DNA of 64,000 nucleotides, from the NCBI GenBank assembly GCA_013791775.1, contig VMTE01000006.1, positions 1 through 64,000 of the forward strand. Reading direction: 5' to 3'. This DNA comes from Hyphomonas sp. (GTDB lineage Bacteria > Pseudomonadota > Alphaproteobacteria > Caulobacterales > Hyphomonadaceae). This document shows, piece after piece, positions 24,861 through 33,983 of this stretch (positions are counted from its first letter, which is position 1; every line of letters starts with the position of its first letter). Under the pieces are notes generated by a model. That model did no database searches. It worked only from the letters and a program-made list of their open reading frames with translations, and was not told the origin of the DNA. The position numbers and the translations under genes are program-made.

Positions 24861-25661
24861 TTACTTGCCCTTGAACTCGGCGGGACGCTTCTGCAGGAAG
24901 GCCGTCACGCCCTCGCGGAAGTCTTCCGTCCGCCCGGCCGCACGCTGTGCCATCCGCTCTCCGTGCAGTGCGGCGCCAAAATCATCGTCGCACGCCGCCC
25001 AGATCTGCCGCCGTGCCAGCGACAGCGCGACGGTCGGACCGGTGGCCAGTTTCACCGCGAATTCCTTGGCGGTCTTCATCAGGTCCGCGTCGTCTACAAC
25101 CCGGTTCACCAGGCCCCATTCCAGCGCTGTTGCGGCCGGCAGCTTTTCACCCAGAAGTGCCATCTCCATGGCCCGGACGCGTCCGATGGTGCGCGCCAGC
25201 AGGTAAGATGAGCCGCCGTCCGGCACCAGGCCGATCCGGCGGAAGGCCTGCAGGAAATAGGAACTTTTTGCCGCGATCACGAGGTCGCCCATCAGGCCGA
25301 TGGCGCAGCCGACGCCGGCCGCCGCGCCGTTGATGGCCGTGATGACCGGGTGCGGGTGGTTGCGGATCGAGGTGACGAGCGGATTGTAGAAGGCGTCCAG
25401 CGCCTTGCCGGCGTCAGGCACCGAATCCGGGTGGGCAATCTGCGGGCCCGCGCCCATGCCGCCGAGGTTGGCGCCGGAGCAGAAGCCGCGGCCTTTGCCG
25501 GTCAGGATGGTGCAGCGCGCCTCGCCCGCCGCCACTTCAAAGGCGTGCAGCAACTCGATGGCCGTATCGACCCCGCAGGCGTTCAGCGTCTTGTCGTCAT
25601 CAAAGGAGATGATCGCAATATCGCCGTCGCGCTCGTAGGAAATCTTCTCGTACCTGGCCAT
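24861..25661 (-). CDS. Enoyl-CoA hydratase/isomerase family protein
   Basis: 266 aa crotonase-fold enzyme. The CoA-binding/oxyanion elements GRGFCSGANLGGMG and AAAGVGCAIGLMGDLVIAA are typical. The second-half FRRIGLVPDGGSSYLLARTIG carries the family Pro-Asp-Gly-Gly loop, where isomerases and hydratases differ. Resembles PaaG/FadB-type members; exact substrate unknown. Start at 25661 is chosen over the longer frame because MARYEKI begins the family alignment and GGGAGAC lies upstream. Confidence 0.9.
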   Translation of the reverse strand: MARYEKISYERDGDIAIISFDDDKTLNACGVDTAIELLHAFEVAAGEARCTILTGKGRGFCSGANLGGMGAGPQIAHPDSVPDAGKALDAFYNPLVTSIRNHPHPVITAINGAAAGVGCAIGLMGDLVIAAKSSYFLQAFRRIGLVPDGGSSYLLARTIGRVRAMEMALLGEKLPAATALEWGLVNRVVDDADLMKTAKEFAVKLATGPTVALSLARRQIWAACDDDFGAALHGERMAQRAAGRTEDFREGVTAFLQKRPAEFKGK

Positions 25662-25832
25662 CCGGCGGTCTCCCATATCTCTGTCTGGGGCCTGAAATAA
25701 CCCGGTTGCACGGCCCCGTGAACGCCTCACGCCGGGGCAAGGCCTCCGGCGGCCCCTTGGCGATAACGCTGAACGCGCGCTACACTGTTCATGATACAAG
25801 AAGCTCAAACGCTCACTTCGGGAGAATTTGCG

Positions 25833-27269
25833 ATGGCCCTCGATGGAACCCCAGGCACCGGCATGCGCGCCTTGCTCGACCGGCAGAAGGCGGCGCACCT
25901 GCGCGACGGCATTCCGTCGCTCGCCCGGCGCACCGAATGGCTCGACAAGTCAATCGACCTGCTGGCCATGCACGGCGATGCGTTCAATGACGCGATGTGC
26001 CAGGACTTCGGCCATCGCTCGAAGGACCAGTCGAACCTCACCGACATTGCCGGCTCTATCGGCGCGCTGAAATTCGCCAAGGCAAACCTTGCCAAATGGA
26101 TGCGGCCCGAGAAGCGCAAGGTCGAGTTCCCGCTCGGCCTGCTCGGCTCGAAGGCCGAACTGCAATACCAGCCGAAAGGCGTCATCGGCGTCCTGTCGCC
26201 CTGGAATTTCCCGGTCAACCTGACCTTCACGCCGCTCGCGGGCATCTTTGCGGCGGGCAACCGCTGCATGATCAAGCCATCCGAATTCACCGAGGCGACC
26301 TCGGAGCTGATGAAGGAGCTGATCGCGAAATACTACAGCCCCGAGGAATGCGTTGTGGTCACCGGCGGCCCCGAGGCCGGCGCCGAGTTCACCAAGCTGC
26401 CGCTCGACCACATCCTCTTCACCGGCGCCACCTCGATTGCCCACCATGTCATGCGCGCGGCGGCCGACAATCTCGTGCCGCTGACGCTGGAACTCGGCGG
26501 CAAGTCGCCGGTCATCCTCGGCCGCTCCGCCGACCTGCAGAAAGCCGCCAGCCGCATCATGGCCGGCAAGACGCTGAATGCCGGCCAGATCTGCCTGGCG
26601 CCGGACTATGCCTTCGTGCCGAAAGACAAGACGCAGGACTTCGTCAACGCCGCCACCCGCGCCGTCGAGGCGATGTATCCGAGCGGCCTGAAAGAAAACG
26701 ACGACTACACCTCGATCATCAACCAGCGCCACTTTGACCGGATCAGCGGATACCTCGACGACGCCCGCGCCAAGGGCGCGCAGGTGATCGAGATCAATCC
26801 GAAGGGCGAGAACTTCTCGCAGCAACCGCACCACAAGATGGCGCCGCACATCATCATCGACCCGACCGACGACATGAAGGTGATGCAGGACGAAATCTTC
26901 GGCCCCATCCTGCCGGTGAAGTCCTATGGTGATGCGAAGGACGCGGTGGCCTATATCAATGCCCACCCGCGCCCGCTCGGCCTCTACTATTTCGGCAATG
27001 ACGCGGCCGAGAAAGACTTTGTACTGAACAACACGACCTCCGGCGGCGTGACGGTGAACGACGTCATCTTCCACGTCGCGCAGGAAGACCTGCCGTTCGG
27101 CGGTGTCGGCCCGTCCGGCATGGGCGCTTATCACGGCCGCGACGGCTTCCTCGAGTTCAGCCACAAGAAGGCGATCTACACGCAGACCAACAACGAGATC
27201 CTCGCGATGATGCGCCCGCCTTACGGTGACAAGTTCCGCGCGCAGGTCAAGGGCCGCCTCAAGAAATAG
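25833..27269 (+). CDS. calB: Coniferyl-aldehyde-dehydrogenase-like aldehyde dehydrogenase
   Basis: 478 aa NAD(P)-dependent aldehyde dehydrogenase of the class 3/CalB type. Key elements: WNFPVNLTFTPLAGIFAAGN, TLELGGKSPVIL (general base Glu), and NAGQICLAPDY with the catalytic Cys. Ends GDKFRAQVKGRLKK. CalB-type enzymes oxidise coniferyl and other aromatic or long-chain aldehydes; substrate here is inferred. GGGAGAA precedes the ATG 25833, preferred over upstream 25791. A terminator follows. Confidence 0.87.
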   Translation: MALDGTPGTGMRALLDRQKAAHLRDGIPSLARRTEWLDKSIDLLAMHGDAFNDAMCQDFGHRSKDQSNLTDIAGSIGALKFAKANLAKWMRPEKRKVEFPLGLLGSKAELQYQPKGVIGVLSPWNFPVNLTFTPLAGIFAAGNRCMIKPSEFTEATSELMKELIAKYYSPEECVVVTGGPEAGAEFTKLPLDHILFTGATSIAHHVMRAAADNLVPLTLELGGKSPVILGRSADLQKAASRIMAGKTLNAGQICLAPDYAFVPKDKTQDFVNAATRAVEAMYPSGLKENDDYTSIINQRHFDRISGYLDDARAKGAQVIEINPKGENFSQQPHHKMAPHIIIDPTDDMKVMQDEIFGPILPVKSYGDAKDAVAYINAHPRPLGLYYFGNDAAEKDFVLNNTTSGGVTVNDVIFHVAQEDLPFGGVGPSGMGAYHGRDGFLEFSHKKAIYTQTNNEILAMMRPPYGDKFRAQVKGRLKK

Positions 27270-27288
27270 TCCGCAGACGTATCAATAC

Positions 27289-27326
27289 GAGGGCCCCTCC
27301 CCCCGGGGGAGAGGGCCCTCTTTTTT
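27289..27326 (+). terminator. Rho-independent terminator after the aldehyde dehydrogenase gene
   Basis: GAGGGCCCCTCCCCC (27289-27303) pairs with GGGGGAGAGGGCCCTC (27305-27320; one bulged A), followed by six T (27321-27326). It sits between converging genes. Confidence 0.9.
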
Positions 27327-27328
27327 GA

Positions 27329-27715
27329 TCAGTCTCCGGAAGGGGGCTCCCACAGTTCGATGGGATTACCTTCAGGGTCATGGATGCGCGCAAACCGTCC
27401 GGTCTCGGGCGCGTCCCATTCGGCGCGCGTCTCGACGCCGATGCCGGCCGCGCGCAGGGACGAGAGCAGGGCATCGAGCCCCGAAACGCGGAAGTTCAAC
27501 ATGAACGCCTTGTCCGCCGGCCAGTAATCCGTTGCCGCCTTGAACGGCGCAAACACCACCGGCCCGGCCTGCACCTTCCAGACCCACTCGCCCTCGGTCT
27601 TCACGCCCGATCCATCATGCCCGGCCCCGACACCAAGGTGGCGATCATACCAGTCCGACAGGGCTTCCGGGTCTGCGGCGCGAAAGAACACGCCGCCAAT
27701 TCCAAGCACGGGCAT
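27329..27715 (-). CDS. VOC-family protein
   Basis: 128 aa. VLGIGGVFFRAADPEALSDWY at the N-terminus and RFARIHDPEGNPIELWEP at the C-terminus give the paired vicinal-oxygen-chelate motifs, with Glu in IELWEP as a probable metal ligand. Substrate unknown. Its ATG lies one base after the S9 peptidase stop, with GGGAGG inside the end of that gene, so the two are co-translated. Confidence 0.87.
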   Translation of the reverse strand: MPVLGIGGVFFRAADPEALSDWYDRHLGVGAGHDGSGVKTEGEWVWKVQAGPVVFAPFKAATDYWPADKAFMLNFRVSGLDALLSSLRAAGIGVETRAEWDAPETGRFARIHDPEGNPIELWEPPSGD

Positions 27716-27716
27716 T

Positions 27717-29699
27717 TTACCGGGCCTCCCTGCCGACTTCGTTCACTGCCGGTGCGACCGGCAAATGAATCTTCAGGAAGGCTTCGAGCGCTGTCAACAT
27801 CTGGAGCCTCGTTTCGGGCACGGACATCCAGTGATCCTCGCCCTTCAGCCGGACAAACTCGACCGGCTTTCCGGCGCGTTTCAACGCCCGCTCCATCCGC
27901 TCACTCTGCGAGATCGGCACGACGGTATCATCCTCGCCATGGATCAGCAGAACCGGCGCGCGAACCCGGTCTGCCGCGTTGATCGGCGAGGCGTCCTTGA
28001 GCCTTTGCCGGCGTGCATCGCCGTCGGCCATGATGCCTTCCCAATAGCTGATCACCCAATGATCGCGCCCGTAGCGCATGCGTTCCTCGCTCAACATCGC
28101 CGAAAGATCCGCCACCGGAGCAATCGCCGCGCTGCACCGGTAAACCTCCGGCGTGAAGGCTGCGCCCGCCAGCGCGGCATAGCCGCCATAGCTGGCGCCG
28201 ACGATGCACACCTGCGCGGGATCGATCATTCCGATCTGTGACAGGGCGGCAACGCCGTCCGTCAGGTCATGCTGCATCTTGCCGCCCCATTCGCCGCGCC
28301 CGGCATCCTCAAACTCCTCGCCGAAACCGCTCGATCCACGGAAATTCGGTTGCAGCACGACATACCCACGGCTCGCCACGAACTGGGCCATCCAGTCGAA
28401 GTCGACCCGGTCATACGTCGCCGGGCCGCCGTGCGGCATGACGATCAGCGGGCGCTTGATGTTGTCCTGAATGTCTGCTCCAGGCGGCAATGTCACAACC
28501 GCCGGAATGGTCAGTCCGTCGCGCGCCTTGTATTCGATGGTGACAATCATCCCGGTCTGGTCTGCGGAAATGGCCTTGCGGTTCTTCGCGATCAGCTCTG
28601 GCTGGGGCTTGTCTACGTCATTCACGATCCAGACATCGCCCAGAGACGGGTCGAACATGTTGTAGAGCACCGCCCTACGATCATCCGACCAGGAGTCGAT
28701 GTAGATCGTCGCATCCGGGAAACGCGCGGAGAAGGACTCAAAATTGGCTTTCAGGCCGGGGTCCAGGAACTCGTAGTCCGGCAGCATTCCGGTATAGCGT
28801 ACACCGAGCACGCGGCGTGCATCATCCGTATAGATACTTTCGATCTCCTTGCCGCGCCGGCCGAGAATGGGCCCGGAAACCTTGCCATCGAAGCCCAGCA
28901 CCATCAGGCCATCATGTACCTCGCCATCGCCCGAGGCTACGTAGATCAATCCTGATCCATCCGGCATGAGCCCGGTAATCGTGAACGGCAATGTCTCGGC
29001 ATCCTCCCGCTTGTAGATGGAGGTCCAGCTGTTGCCGCTGCGGATTTCGATCTCGTAGACATCGCGCGAATTGTTGTAGCGCTCGCGCGCGATAACCTTG
29101 CCGGTTGCATCCGCAAACCAGTCAATTGTATCCGCAGTGCCCTTCATCTCGATCCCGCCGCGCCCATCTTTCAGGTCGACATGCAGCAGGTCGAATTTTG
29201 GCGACTGATGGGATTCACCCATGAAAGCCGGCATCAGCACCCGGCCGGGCTCGTCAGCCCGCCCGATGATCCGCCCCAGGCCGGTCTGGGCCGGGAACAA
29301 TCCATCGGTCCGTTTCAGCAAGCCGACCGGTGCGCCGCCTTCGACATTGATCGCGAAGGCGCCTGAGGCCTCGTACCGGCCGGCAAAGCCGTAGGTCTGG
29401 GTCGTCTTGGAGAGAAGGGCGATGACATGATTATTGTCGAAGAACTGAATGTCGCGCGGCTTGATGTCTTCGACGCCGATCTGGCGAATCACTTTGCCGT
29501 CGCGGCCCAGCACCACGATACGCGGGCCGCTCGGCAGATTGGCAATCGTGGCAATGCGACTGCCATCCGGCGACAATTCGGCGTCGGAAAAGAGAGGCAG
29601 TTCTCCGTAGGCTTCAATCGGTGGCGGCGCGATCTGTGCTGTGGCCGGAGCCGCGGCGGCCACCAGAAGCGCGGTGGCCAGAATCGAGTGCAAACGCAT
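27717..29699 (-). CDS. Exported S9-family (prolyl-oligopeptidase-type) peptidase
   Basis: 660 aa. Signal peptide ends near APATAQ. The N-terminal beta-propeller-like region (about 30-390) is followed by an alpha/beta-hydrolase domain with MPHGGPATYDR (421-431), nucleophile Ser503 in GASYGG, Asp591 in HGEDDTVVP and His623 in GEDHWMS. Acts on short peptides as an acylaminoacyl or dipeptidyl peptidase in the periplasm. GAGAGGGAAC precedes the ATG, with a strong hairpin just upstream. Followed by the VOC gene. Confidence 0.92.
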   Translation of the reverse strand: MRLHSILATALLVAAAAPATAQIAPPPIEAYGELPLFSDAELSPDGSRIATIANLPSGPRIVVLGRDGKVIRQIGVEDIKPRDIQFFDNNHVIALLSKTTQTYGFAGRYEASGAFAINVEGGAPVGLLKRTDGLFPAQTGLGRIIGRADEPGRVLMPAFMGESHQSPKFDLLHVDLKDGRGGIEMKGTADTIDWFADATGKVIARERYNNSRDVYEIEIRSGNSWTSIYKREDAETLPFTITGLMPDGSGLIYVASGDGEVHDGLMVLGFDGKVSGPILGRRGKEIESIYTDDARRVLGVRYTGMLPDYEFLDPGLKANFESFSARFPDATIYIDSWSDDRRAVLYNMFDPSLGDVWIVNDVDKPQPELIAKNRKAISADQTGMIVTIEYKARDGLTIPAVVTLPPGADIQDNIKRPLIVMPHGGPATYDRVDFDWMAQFVASRGYVVLQPNFRGSSGFGEEFEDAGRGEWGGKMQHDLTDGVAALSQIGMIDPAQVCIVGASYGGYAALAGAAFTPEVYRCSAAIAPVADLSAMLSEERMRYGRDHWVISYWEGIMADGDARRQRLKDASPINAADRVRAPVLLIHGEDDTVVPISQSERMERALKRAGKPVEFVRLKGEDHWMSVPETRLQMLTALEAFLKIHLPVAPAVNEVGREAR

Positions 29700-29708
29700 G
29701 TTCCCTCT

Positions 29709-29742
29709 CTGTCAGGGCGCGGGCCTGGCGGCGCCCTGACAG
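29709..29742. promoter_or_regulatory. Hairpin in the 5' region of the S9 peptidase gene
   Basis: CTGTCAGGGCG (29709-29719) and CGCCCTGACAG (29732-29742) form an 11-bp perfect stem immediately upstream of the S9 ribosome binding site on the minus strand. It could cap or attenuate the mRNA or be a protein-binding site; no T tract, so a terminator is less likely. Confidence 0.4.
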
Positions 29743-29888
29743 ATTTAAACCTTGGCTTGTCCGGATTGGCAACCCGGATCCGGCGATTGGCAATTCAACC
29801 GGCCAGGCCGGCTTGCGCGGCATCCCGGGCGGCATGCAGGCTGGACGTGAAGCCGCTCGCCCGTGGCAAGCGGCGATCCCGCGTTGCC

Positions 29889-31511
29889 TCAGCGTTTCTT
29901 CAGGAAGGACGGGATGTCGTTTCCGAAACCGCGCACCTTGTCCGGTGCCGGCTCAAGGATGAGGTCGTCATCCTTGCGCTTGTAATCGCGGCTCGGACGT
30001 TCGCGCTTGTCGCTGGTACGATCCGTGCGCTCGGTGCGTTCCGTGTGATCGGCGCGGGGCGCGTCGGCGCGCTCGGCACGGGGCTTTTCGCTCCGTTCAC
30101 GGCGTTTGTCCGGGCGTGGGCCCCGCTCCCGCCTGGGCGCATCCTCGCGGACGGCGGGGGCTTCGGCAACGATTTCGGTGCGTTCGGCAACATCGCCGGA
30201 CACGGCCTCGGCGGCGACAGGCGCCTCCTCGGTGCGTTCGCGCCGGCGCGGGCTGCGGTCCCGGCTTTCGCCGCGCTCGCTGCGGCCACGCGGGCCCCGG
30301 CTCTGGTCGCGTCCACCTCGGCTGCCGGGGCGGTCACGCTTTTCTTCCGGCGGCAGGTTCGCCAGTTCGTCCAGCAGGCCTTCCGGCATGAAATCCTTCA
30401 CGTCCTGCTTGATCATCTTCAGCACGAAGCCCCAGGACTTGTCGTCCGCCGGGCTGACCAGCGTGTAGCTTTCGCCGGTCCGGCCAGCGCGGCCGGTGCG
30501 GCCGACGCGGTGGATATAGTCTTCGTCCTTCGGCGGCGGGCCGAAGTTGAACACATGGCCGACATCCGGAATGTCGAGCCCGCGCGCGGCGACGTCAGAC
30601 GCCACCAGCAGCTTCAGCGATCCGTCGCGGAACCGCTGCAGCGTTTCGGTGCGCACTGATTGCGGCAGGTCGCCGTGGATCGGCGCGGCGTCGTGGCCAT
30701 GCTTGGTCAGCGAGGCGGCCACCACATCGACTTCGACCTTGCGGTTGCAGAACACGATGCCGTTCTTGACGTTGCAGGATTCGATCACGCGGCGCAGCGC
30801 CGTGCGGCGCGCCTTGCCATCGTTCGTGGGCAGATGAACGACATGCTGGGTGATCGTCAGGGCTGCGTCCGTCGGCCGGGCAACCTCGATCTTCTTCGGA
30901 TCTTTCTGGAAGGTCTTTGCGAGGCGCTGGATGTCGTTCGGGAAGGTTGCCGAGAACAGCAGCGTCTGGCGGGTCGCCGGCAGCTTGGAGCAGATCTTCT
31001 CGATGTCGGGGATGAAGCCCATGTCGAGCATGCGGTCCGCTTCGTCGATGATCAGCGTCTCGACGCCCATCAGCAACATCTTGCCGCGATCGAACTGGTC
31101 CATCAGGCGGCCGGGCGTGGCGATCAGCACATCGACGCCGCGTTGCAGCAGCACTTCCTGTTCCTTGAAGCTCACGCCGCCGATCAGCAGCGCCATGGTG
31201 AGTTTCAGGTACTTGCCATATTTCTCGAAGTTCTCGGCTACCTGCGCAGCCAGTTCGCGTGTCGGGCAGAGGATCAGGCAGCGCGGCATGCGCGCCCGGG
31301 CCCGGCCAGTGGACAGGCGCTGGATCATCGGCAGCACGAAGGCGGCCGTCTTGCCGGTGCCGGTCTGGGCAATGCCGGTCACGTCACCGCCCATCAGGAT
31401 GTGCGGAATGGCTTCGCGCTGGATGGGGGTTGGGATGGTGTAGCCGGCTTCAAGCACGGCTTTGAGGATGTTCTCGGCGAGGCCGAAATCAGCGAAGGTT
31501 GTCTCAGTCAA
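29889..31511 (-). CDS. DEAD-box ATP-dependent RNA helicase (RhlE-like)
   Basis: 540 aa. All core motifs: Q-motif PTPIQREAIP, AQTGTGKT, PTRELAAQ, TPGRLMD, DEAD, SATFP, ARGLDIPDV and HRVGRTGRAG. After about residue 380 comes an Arg/Glu/Asp-rich low-complexity tail typical of RhlE-type helicases that bind rRNA or the degradosome, ending GFGNDIPSFLKKR. The start is taken as TTG at 31511, 9 bases after GGAG, because upstream codons do not resemble the family and carry no site. Confidence 0.9.
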   Translation of the reverse strand: MTETTFADFGLAENILKAVLEAGYTIPTPIQREAIPHILMGGDVTGIAQTGTGKTAAFVLPMIQRLSTGRARARMPRCLILCPTRELAAQVAENFEKYGKYLKLTMALLIGGVSFKEQEVLLQRGVDVLIATPGRLMDQFDRGKMLLMGVETLIIDEADRMLDMGFIPDIEKICSKLPATRQTLLFSATFPNDIQRLAKTFQKDPKKIEVARPTDAALTITQHVVHLPTNDGKARRTALRRVIESCNVKNGIVFCNRKVEVDVVAASLTKHGHDAAPIHGDLPQSVRTETLQRFRDGSLKLLVASDVAARGLDIPDVGHVFNFGPPPKDEDYIHRVGRTGRAGRTGESYTLVSPADDKSWGFVLKMIKQDVKDFMPEGLLDELANLPPEEKRDRPGSRGGRDQSRGPRGRSERGESRDRSPRRRERTEEAPVAAEAVSGDVAERTEIVAEAPAVREDAPRRERGPRPDKRRERSEKPRAERADAPRADHTERTERTDRTSDKRERPSRDYKRKDDDLILEPAPDKVRGFGNDIPSFLKKR

Positions 31512-31686
31512 GGGTAGTGTCTCCGGGATGTCTGGTTGATTGGCCCTGGCCGCCCGAATTGGCAGCGCGCGTCCTGCGTCTTCCGATCCCCATGACCAGA
31601 AGGCTGCAGCCGGGCGAATCCCATGCCCGGAACATTGAGCCGCCCCATACTGCATTTTCACGGCCGCGTACAGTCCCCTGGCGCGC

Positions 31687-32361
31687 TTACGGCTGCAGGC
31701 TGCGATAGTTGAGAATGTCCTGGTGCAACTCCTCCAGCACGCGCTTGGAGCGGCCCCAGTCGGACGACTGCCCCTCGAACACCACAGCGCTGGTCACCAG
31801 CGTGCCTTCGGGCTTGCGCTCAACGGTCAGCGTCAGCTTGCCTTTCCAGGTTGTCAGGCTCGACGGGATTTCCGCCTGCACGACGCAGCCATCGGTGCCT
31901 TCCTCGATGGCGATCAGCGTCTGGCTCCGGCTGGCCAGCGAGCAGAGGATCGCCGCGAGCACCCGCCCGAACGGCGTCGCATAGCCGTTCTTCGCTTCCT
32001 TGCCGGTTTTCACGCCCATCCTGGCGTAGATCGGCGTGGCGATCTCGGCGATCAGCTTCATCGAAACCCCGCCCGCGCCGGCAGCGTTCAGGACAGGCTG
32101 CGCGAGTTTCAGGAATTCCTCGGCCGACATCCCGGCCTTCGTCGCCTTCGAAGCTTCGGCGATCAGCGCCTTCACTTCGGGGTGGCCCAGTACGACGCGG
32201 TAGTTCGTCGTCTCCCGCCAGTCTTCCAGCGGTCCGGCTGGCGCCGCAGCGACGGGGGCAGACAGGACGGCGCCGGATGCAGCTCCGGCAAGCGAGGCGC
32301 CGCAACCGGAACAGAACCTGTGGTCAGGCGCAGCTTGGGCGCCGCATTGCGTGCAGTACAT
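31687..32361 (-). CDS. Zinc-ribbon-domain protein of unknown function
   Basis: 224 aa. N-terminal zinc ribbon MYCTQCGAQ...FCSGCG with Cys3, Cys6, Cys17 and Cys20, a short Ala/Pro linker, then about 175 residues with no recognised family (helical around 55-120, beta-rich near 140-205). No signal or membrane span. Between sodB and the helicase gene on the same strand; 175 bases separate it from the helicase start. Confidence 0.7.
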   Translation of the reverse strand: MYCTQCGAQAAPDHRFCSGCGASLAGAASGAVLSAPVAAAPAGPLEDWRETTNYRVVLGHPEVKALIAEASKATKAGMSAEEFLKLAQPVLNAAGAGGVSMKLIAEIATPIYARMGVKTGKEAKNGYATPFGRVLAAILCSLASRSQTLIAIEEGTDGCVVQAEIPSSLTTWKGKLTLTVERKPEGTLVTSAVVFEGQSSDWGRSKRVLEELHQDILNYRSLQP

Positions 32362-32407
32362 GATCGGGGTGTCCCCTCTCCGGGTCAGAGAGGGGACGTT
32401 AGCCGAA

Positions 32408-33016
32408 TTATGCGCCCGCGTCAGCGAGGTTCTGGTTGGCGAAGTCCCAGTTCACGAGGCTCGACAGGAACGTGTCGATATAGTCGGGGCGGCGATTCTG
32501 GTAGTCCAGGTAATAGGCATGTTCCCAGACATCCATGGTCAGCAGCGGCGCCGTACCGGCCTCGGTCAGCGGGGTTTCGGCATTCGGCGTCTTGGTGATC
32601 GCCAGCTTGCCGCCCTTGTAGACCAGCCAGGCCCAGCCGGAGCCGAACTGCGTGGCACCGGCCGCCTTGAACGCCTTGACGAATTCGTCATAGCCGCCGA
32701 GGTCGCGCTCGATCAGGTCAGCCACCTTGCCGTGCGGCTTGCCGCCGCCGCCGGGCTTCATCGAGTGCCAGTAGAATGTGTGATTCCACACCTGGGCGGA
32801 ATTGTTGAACACGCCGGCTTTCGCCTTGTCGCCGGCGGAATCCTTGATGACCGCTTCCAGCGAGGCGTTCTCGAGCGGGCCGCCTGCGACGAGGCCGTTG
32901 AGGTTCGTCACATAGGCCTGATGGTGCTTGCCATAGTGGAAGTTCAGCGTCTCTTCGGAGATGTGCGGTGCCAGTGCGGTGCGGGCATAGGGCAGGTCGG
33001 GCAGGGTGAAGGCCAT
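32408..33016 (-). CDS. sodB: Superoxide dismutase, Fe-type
   Basis: 202 aa cytosolic SOD (2 O2- + 2 H+ to H2O2 + O2). Metal ligands His27, His79, Asp162 and His166 are in FHYGKHHQAYV, WNHTFYW and DVWEHAYYLDY. The active-site Gln75 in AQVWNHTFYW is in the Fe-SOD position rather than the Mn-SOD position. Start ATG 33016 follows AAAGGACC. Divergent from the NDUFAF6-like gene with 67 bases between. Confidence 0.94.
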   Translation of the reverse strand: MAFTLPDLPYARTALAPHISEETLNFHYGKHHQAYVTNLNGLVAGGPLENASLEAVIKDSAGDKAKAGVFNNSAQVWNHTFYWHSMKPGGGGKPHGKVADLIERDLGGYDEFVKAFKAAGATQFGSGWAWLVYKGGKLAITKTPNAETPLTEAGTAPLLTMDVWEHAYYLDYQNRRPDYIDTFLSSLVNWDFANQNLADAGA

Positions 33017-33083
33017 GCGGAAAGGTCCTTTCTTGCGGTTTTGATGTCTTTCGCTTCGCAGCGGTTTCGCACATATGGGGGCC

Positions 33084-33734
33084 ATGTCAAACGAGACCAG
33101 ACCCCTGACGAGCACGCCCTGGGCCGAGATCGACAAGCGCGTGCGCCGTGTCGATGAGGACCGCTGGATTTCCAGCCGTTTTGCCCCCGCCGCCCAGCGC
33201 CGCGCCCTCACCGCGCTCTACGCCCTGAATTATGAACTCGTCCGCGTGCAGGAAGTCGTCACCGAGGAAACCCTCGGCCTGATCCGCTTCCAGTGGTGGC
33301 GCGAGGCGATCAGCGAAATCGAATCCGGCGGCAAGCCGCGCGGCCATGACGTCTGCCTGGCCATCGCCGAGGAAGCCGCCGCAGGCCGGCTGAAAACCGG
33401 CGCGCTGCAGAAGCTGGTCGATGGCTACCAGACCGCCTTCGTCGATCAGGACCGCACCAAGGAACCGGAAGTCTGGGTCGCGCTGACCGCCGCCAATATC
33501 CTGATCCCCGTGCATAACTGGGCCGAGGAGATTCGCAGCGTGTCCGCCGCCTATGCCGCCGTTCGCCGCAAGGCCGGCCATGCCTTCGGCCCGCACGTCA
33601 CGCCGGCCCCCAAACCCCTGCGCCCCGCGATCGCCCATTTCCGCCTGCGCAAACTCTATTGCGAAGGCAAATCCCCGAACCCGATCTCGAAACGTTTCTC
33701 GATCATGAAGGCAATGAACACCGGCGAAGTGTAG
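33084..33734 (+). CDS. Squalene/phytoene-synthase-fold protein, NDUFAF6-like
   Basis: 216 aa. Sequence WISSRFAPAAQRRALTALYALNYELVRVQEVVTEETLGLIRFQWWREAI fits the trans-isoprenyl-diphosphate-synthase head-to-head fold of the family that includes mitochondrial complex I assembly factor NDUFAF6 (quoted in parts: RFAPAAQRRALTALYALN, QEVVTEETLGLIRFQWWREA). The Asp-rich catalytic motifs of true squalene synthases are missing. A chaperone-like role in respiratory complex assembly is inference. ATG 33084 is chosen over 33075 because of the GGGGG just upstream. A palindromic repeat follows. Confidence 0.72.
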   Translation: MSNETRPLTSTPWAEIDKRVRRVDEDRWISSRFAPAAQRRALTALYALNYELVRVQEVVTEETLGLIRFQWWREAISEIESGGKPRGHDVCLAIAEEAAAGRLKTGALQKLVDGYQTAFVDQDRTKEPEVWVALTAANILIPVHNWAEEIRSVSAAYAAVRRKAGHAFGPHVTPAPKPLRPAIAHFRLRKLYCEGKSPNPISKRFSIMKAMNTGEV

Positions 33735-33780
33735 CGCGCAAAACGGCTCCCGCGCCCCCCCGGCGAACTCATCTCCCACA

Positions 33781-33856
33781 CCGCTCACCCCCGCGAAGGC
33801 GGGGGTCTCGCAAGGTGCCTGCCTCACCCGGCCCCCGCCTGCGCGGGGATGAGCGG
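33781..33856. repeat. Palindromic element, CCGCTCA(T/C)CCCCGCG family (copy 1)
   Basis: Left arm CCGCTCACCCCCGCGAAGG begins at 33781; the right arm ends CGCGGGGATGAGCGG at 33856. Together they form a 27-bp inverted repeat with a few mismatches and a 22-base centre. The same family occurs inside ileS at 59,087-59,157. Lies in the 249-base gap between the NDUFAF6-like gene and the 135-aa ORF; nothing else is evident in that gap. Confidence 0.85.
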
Positions 33857-33983
33857 ATCAACAGGACTTACGCAACAAAATCCGCTCGCCGCCAAAACAA
33901 AATACCCAATCGCCTGAACGCCTTGTAAAATACTTCCATTCCGCGAACGCACCCCCTCCGCAGACGGAGGTATAGTCCCGGGC

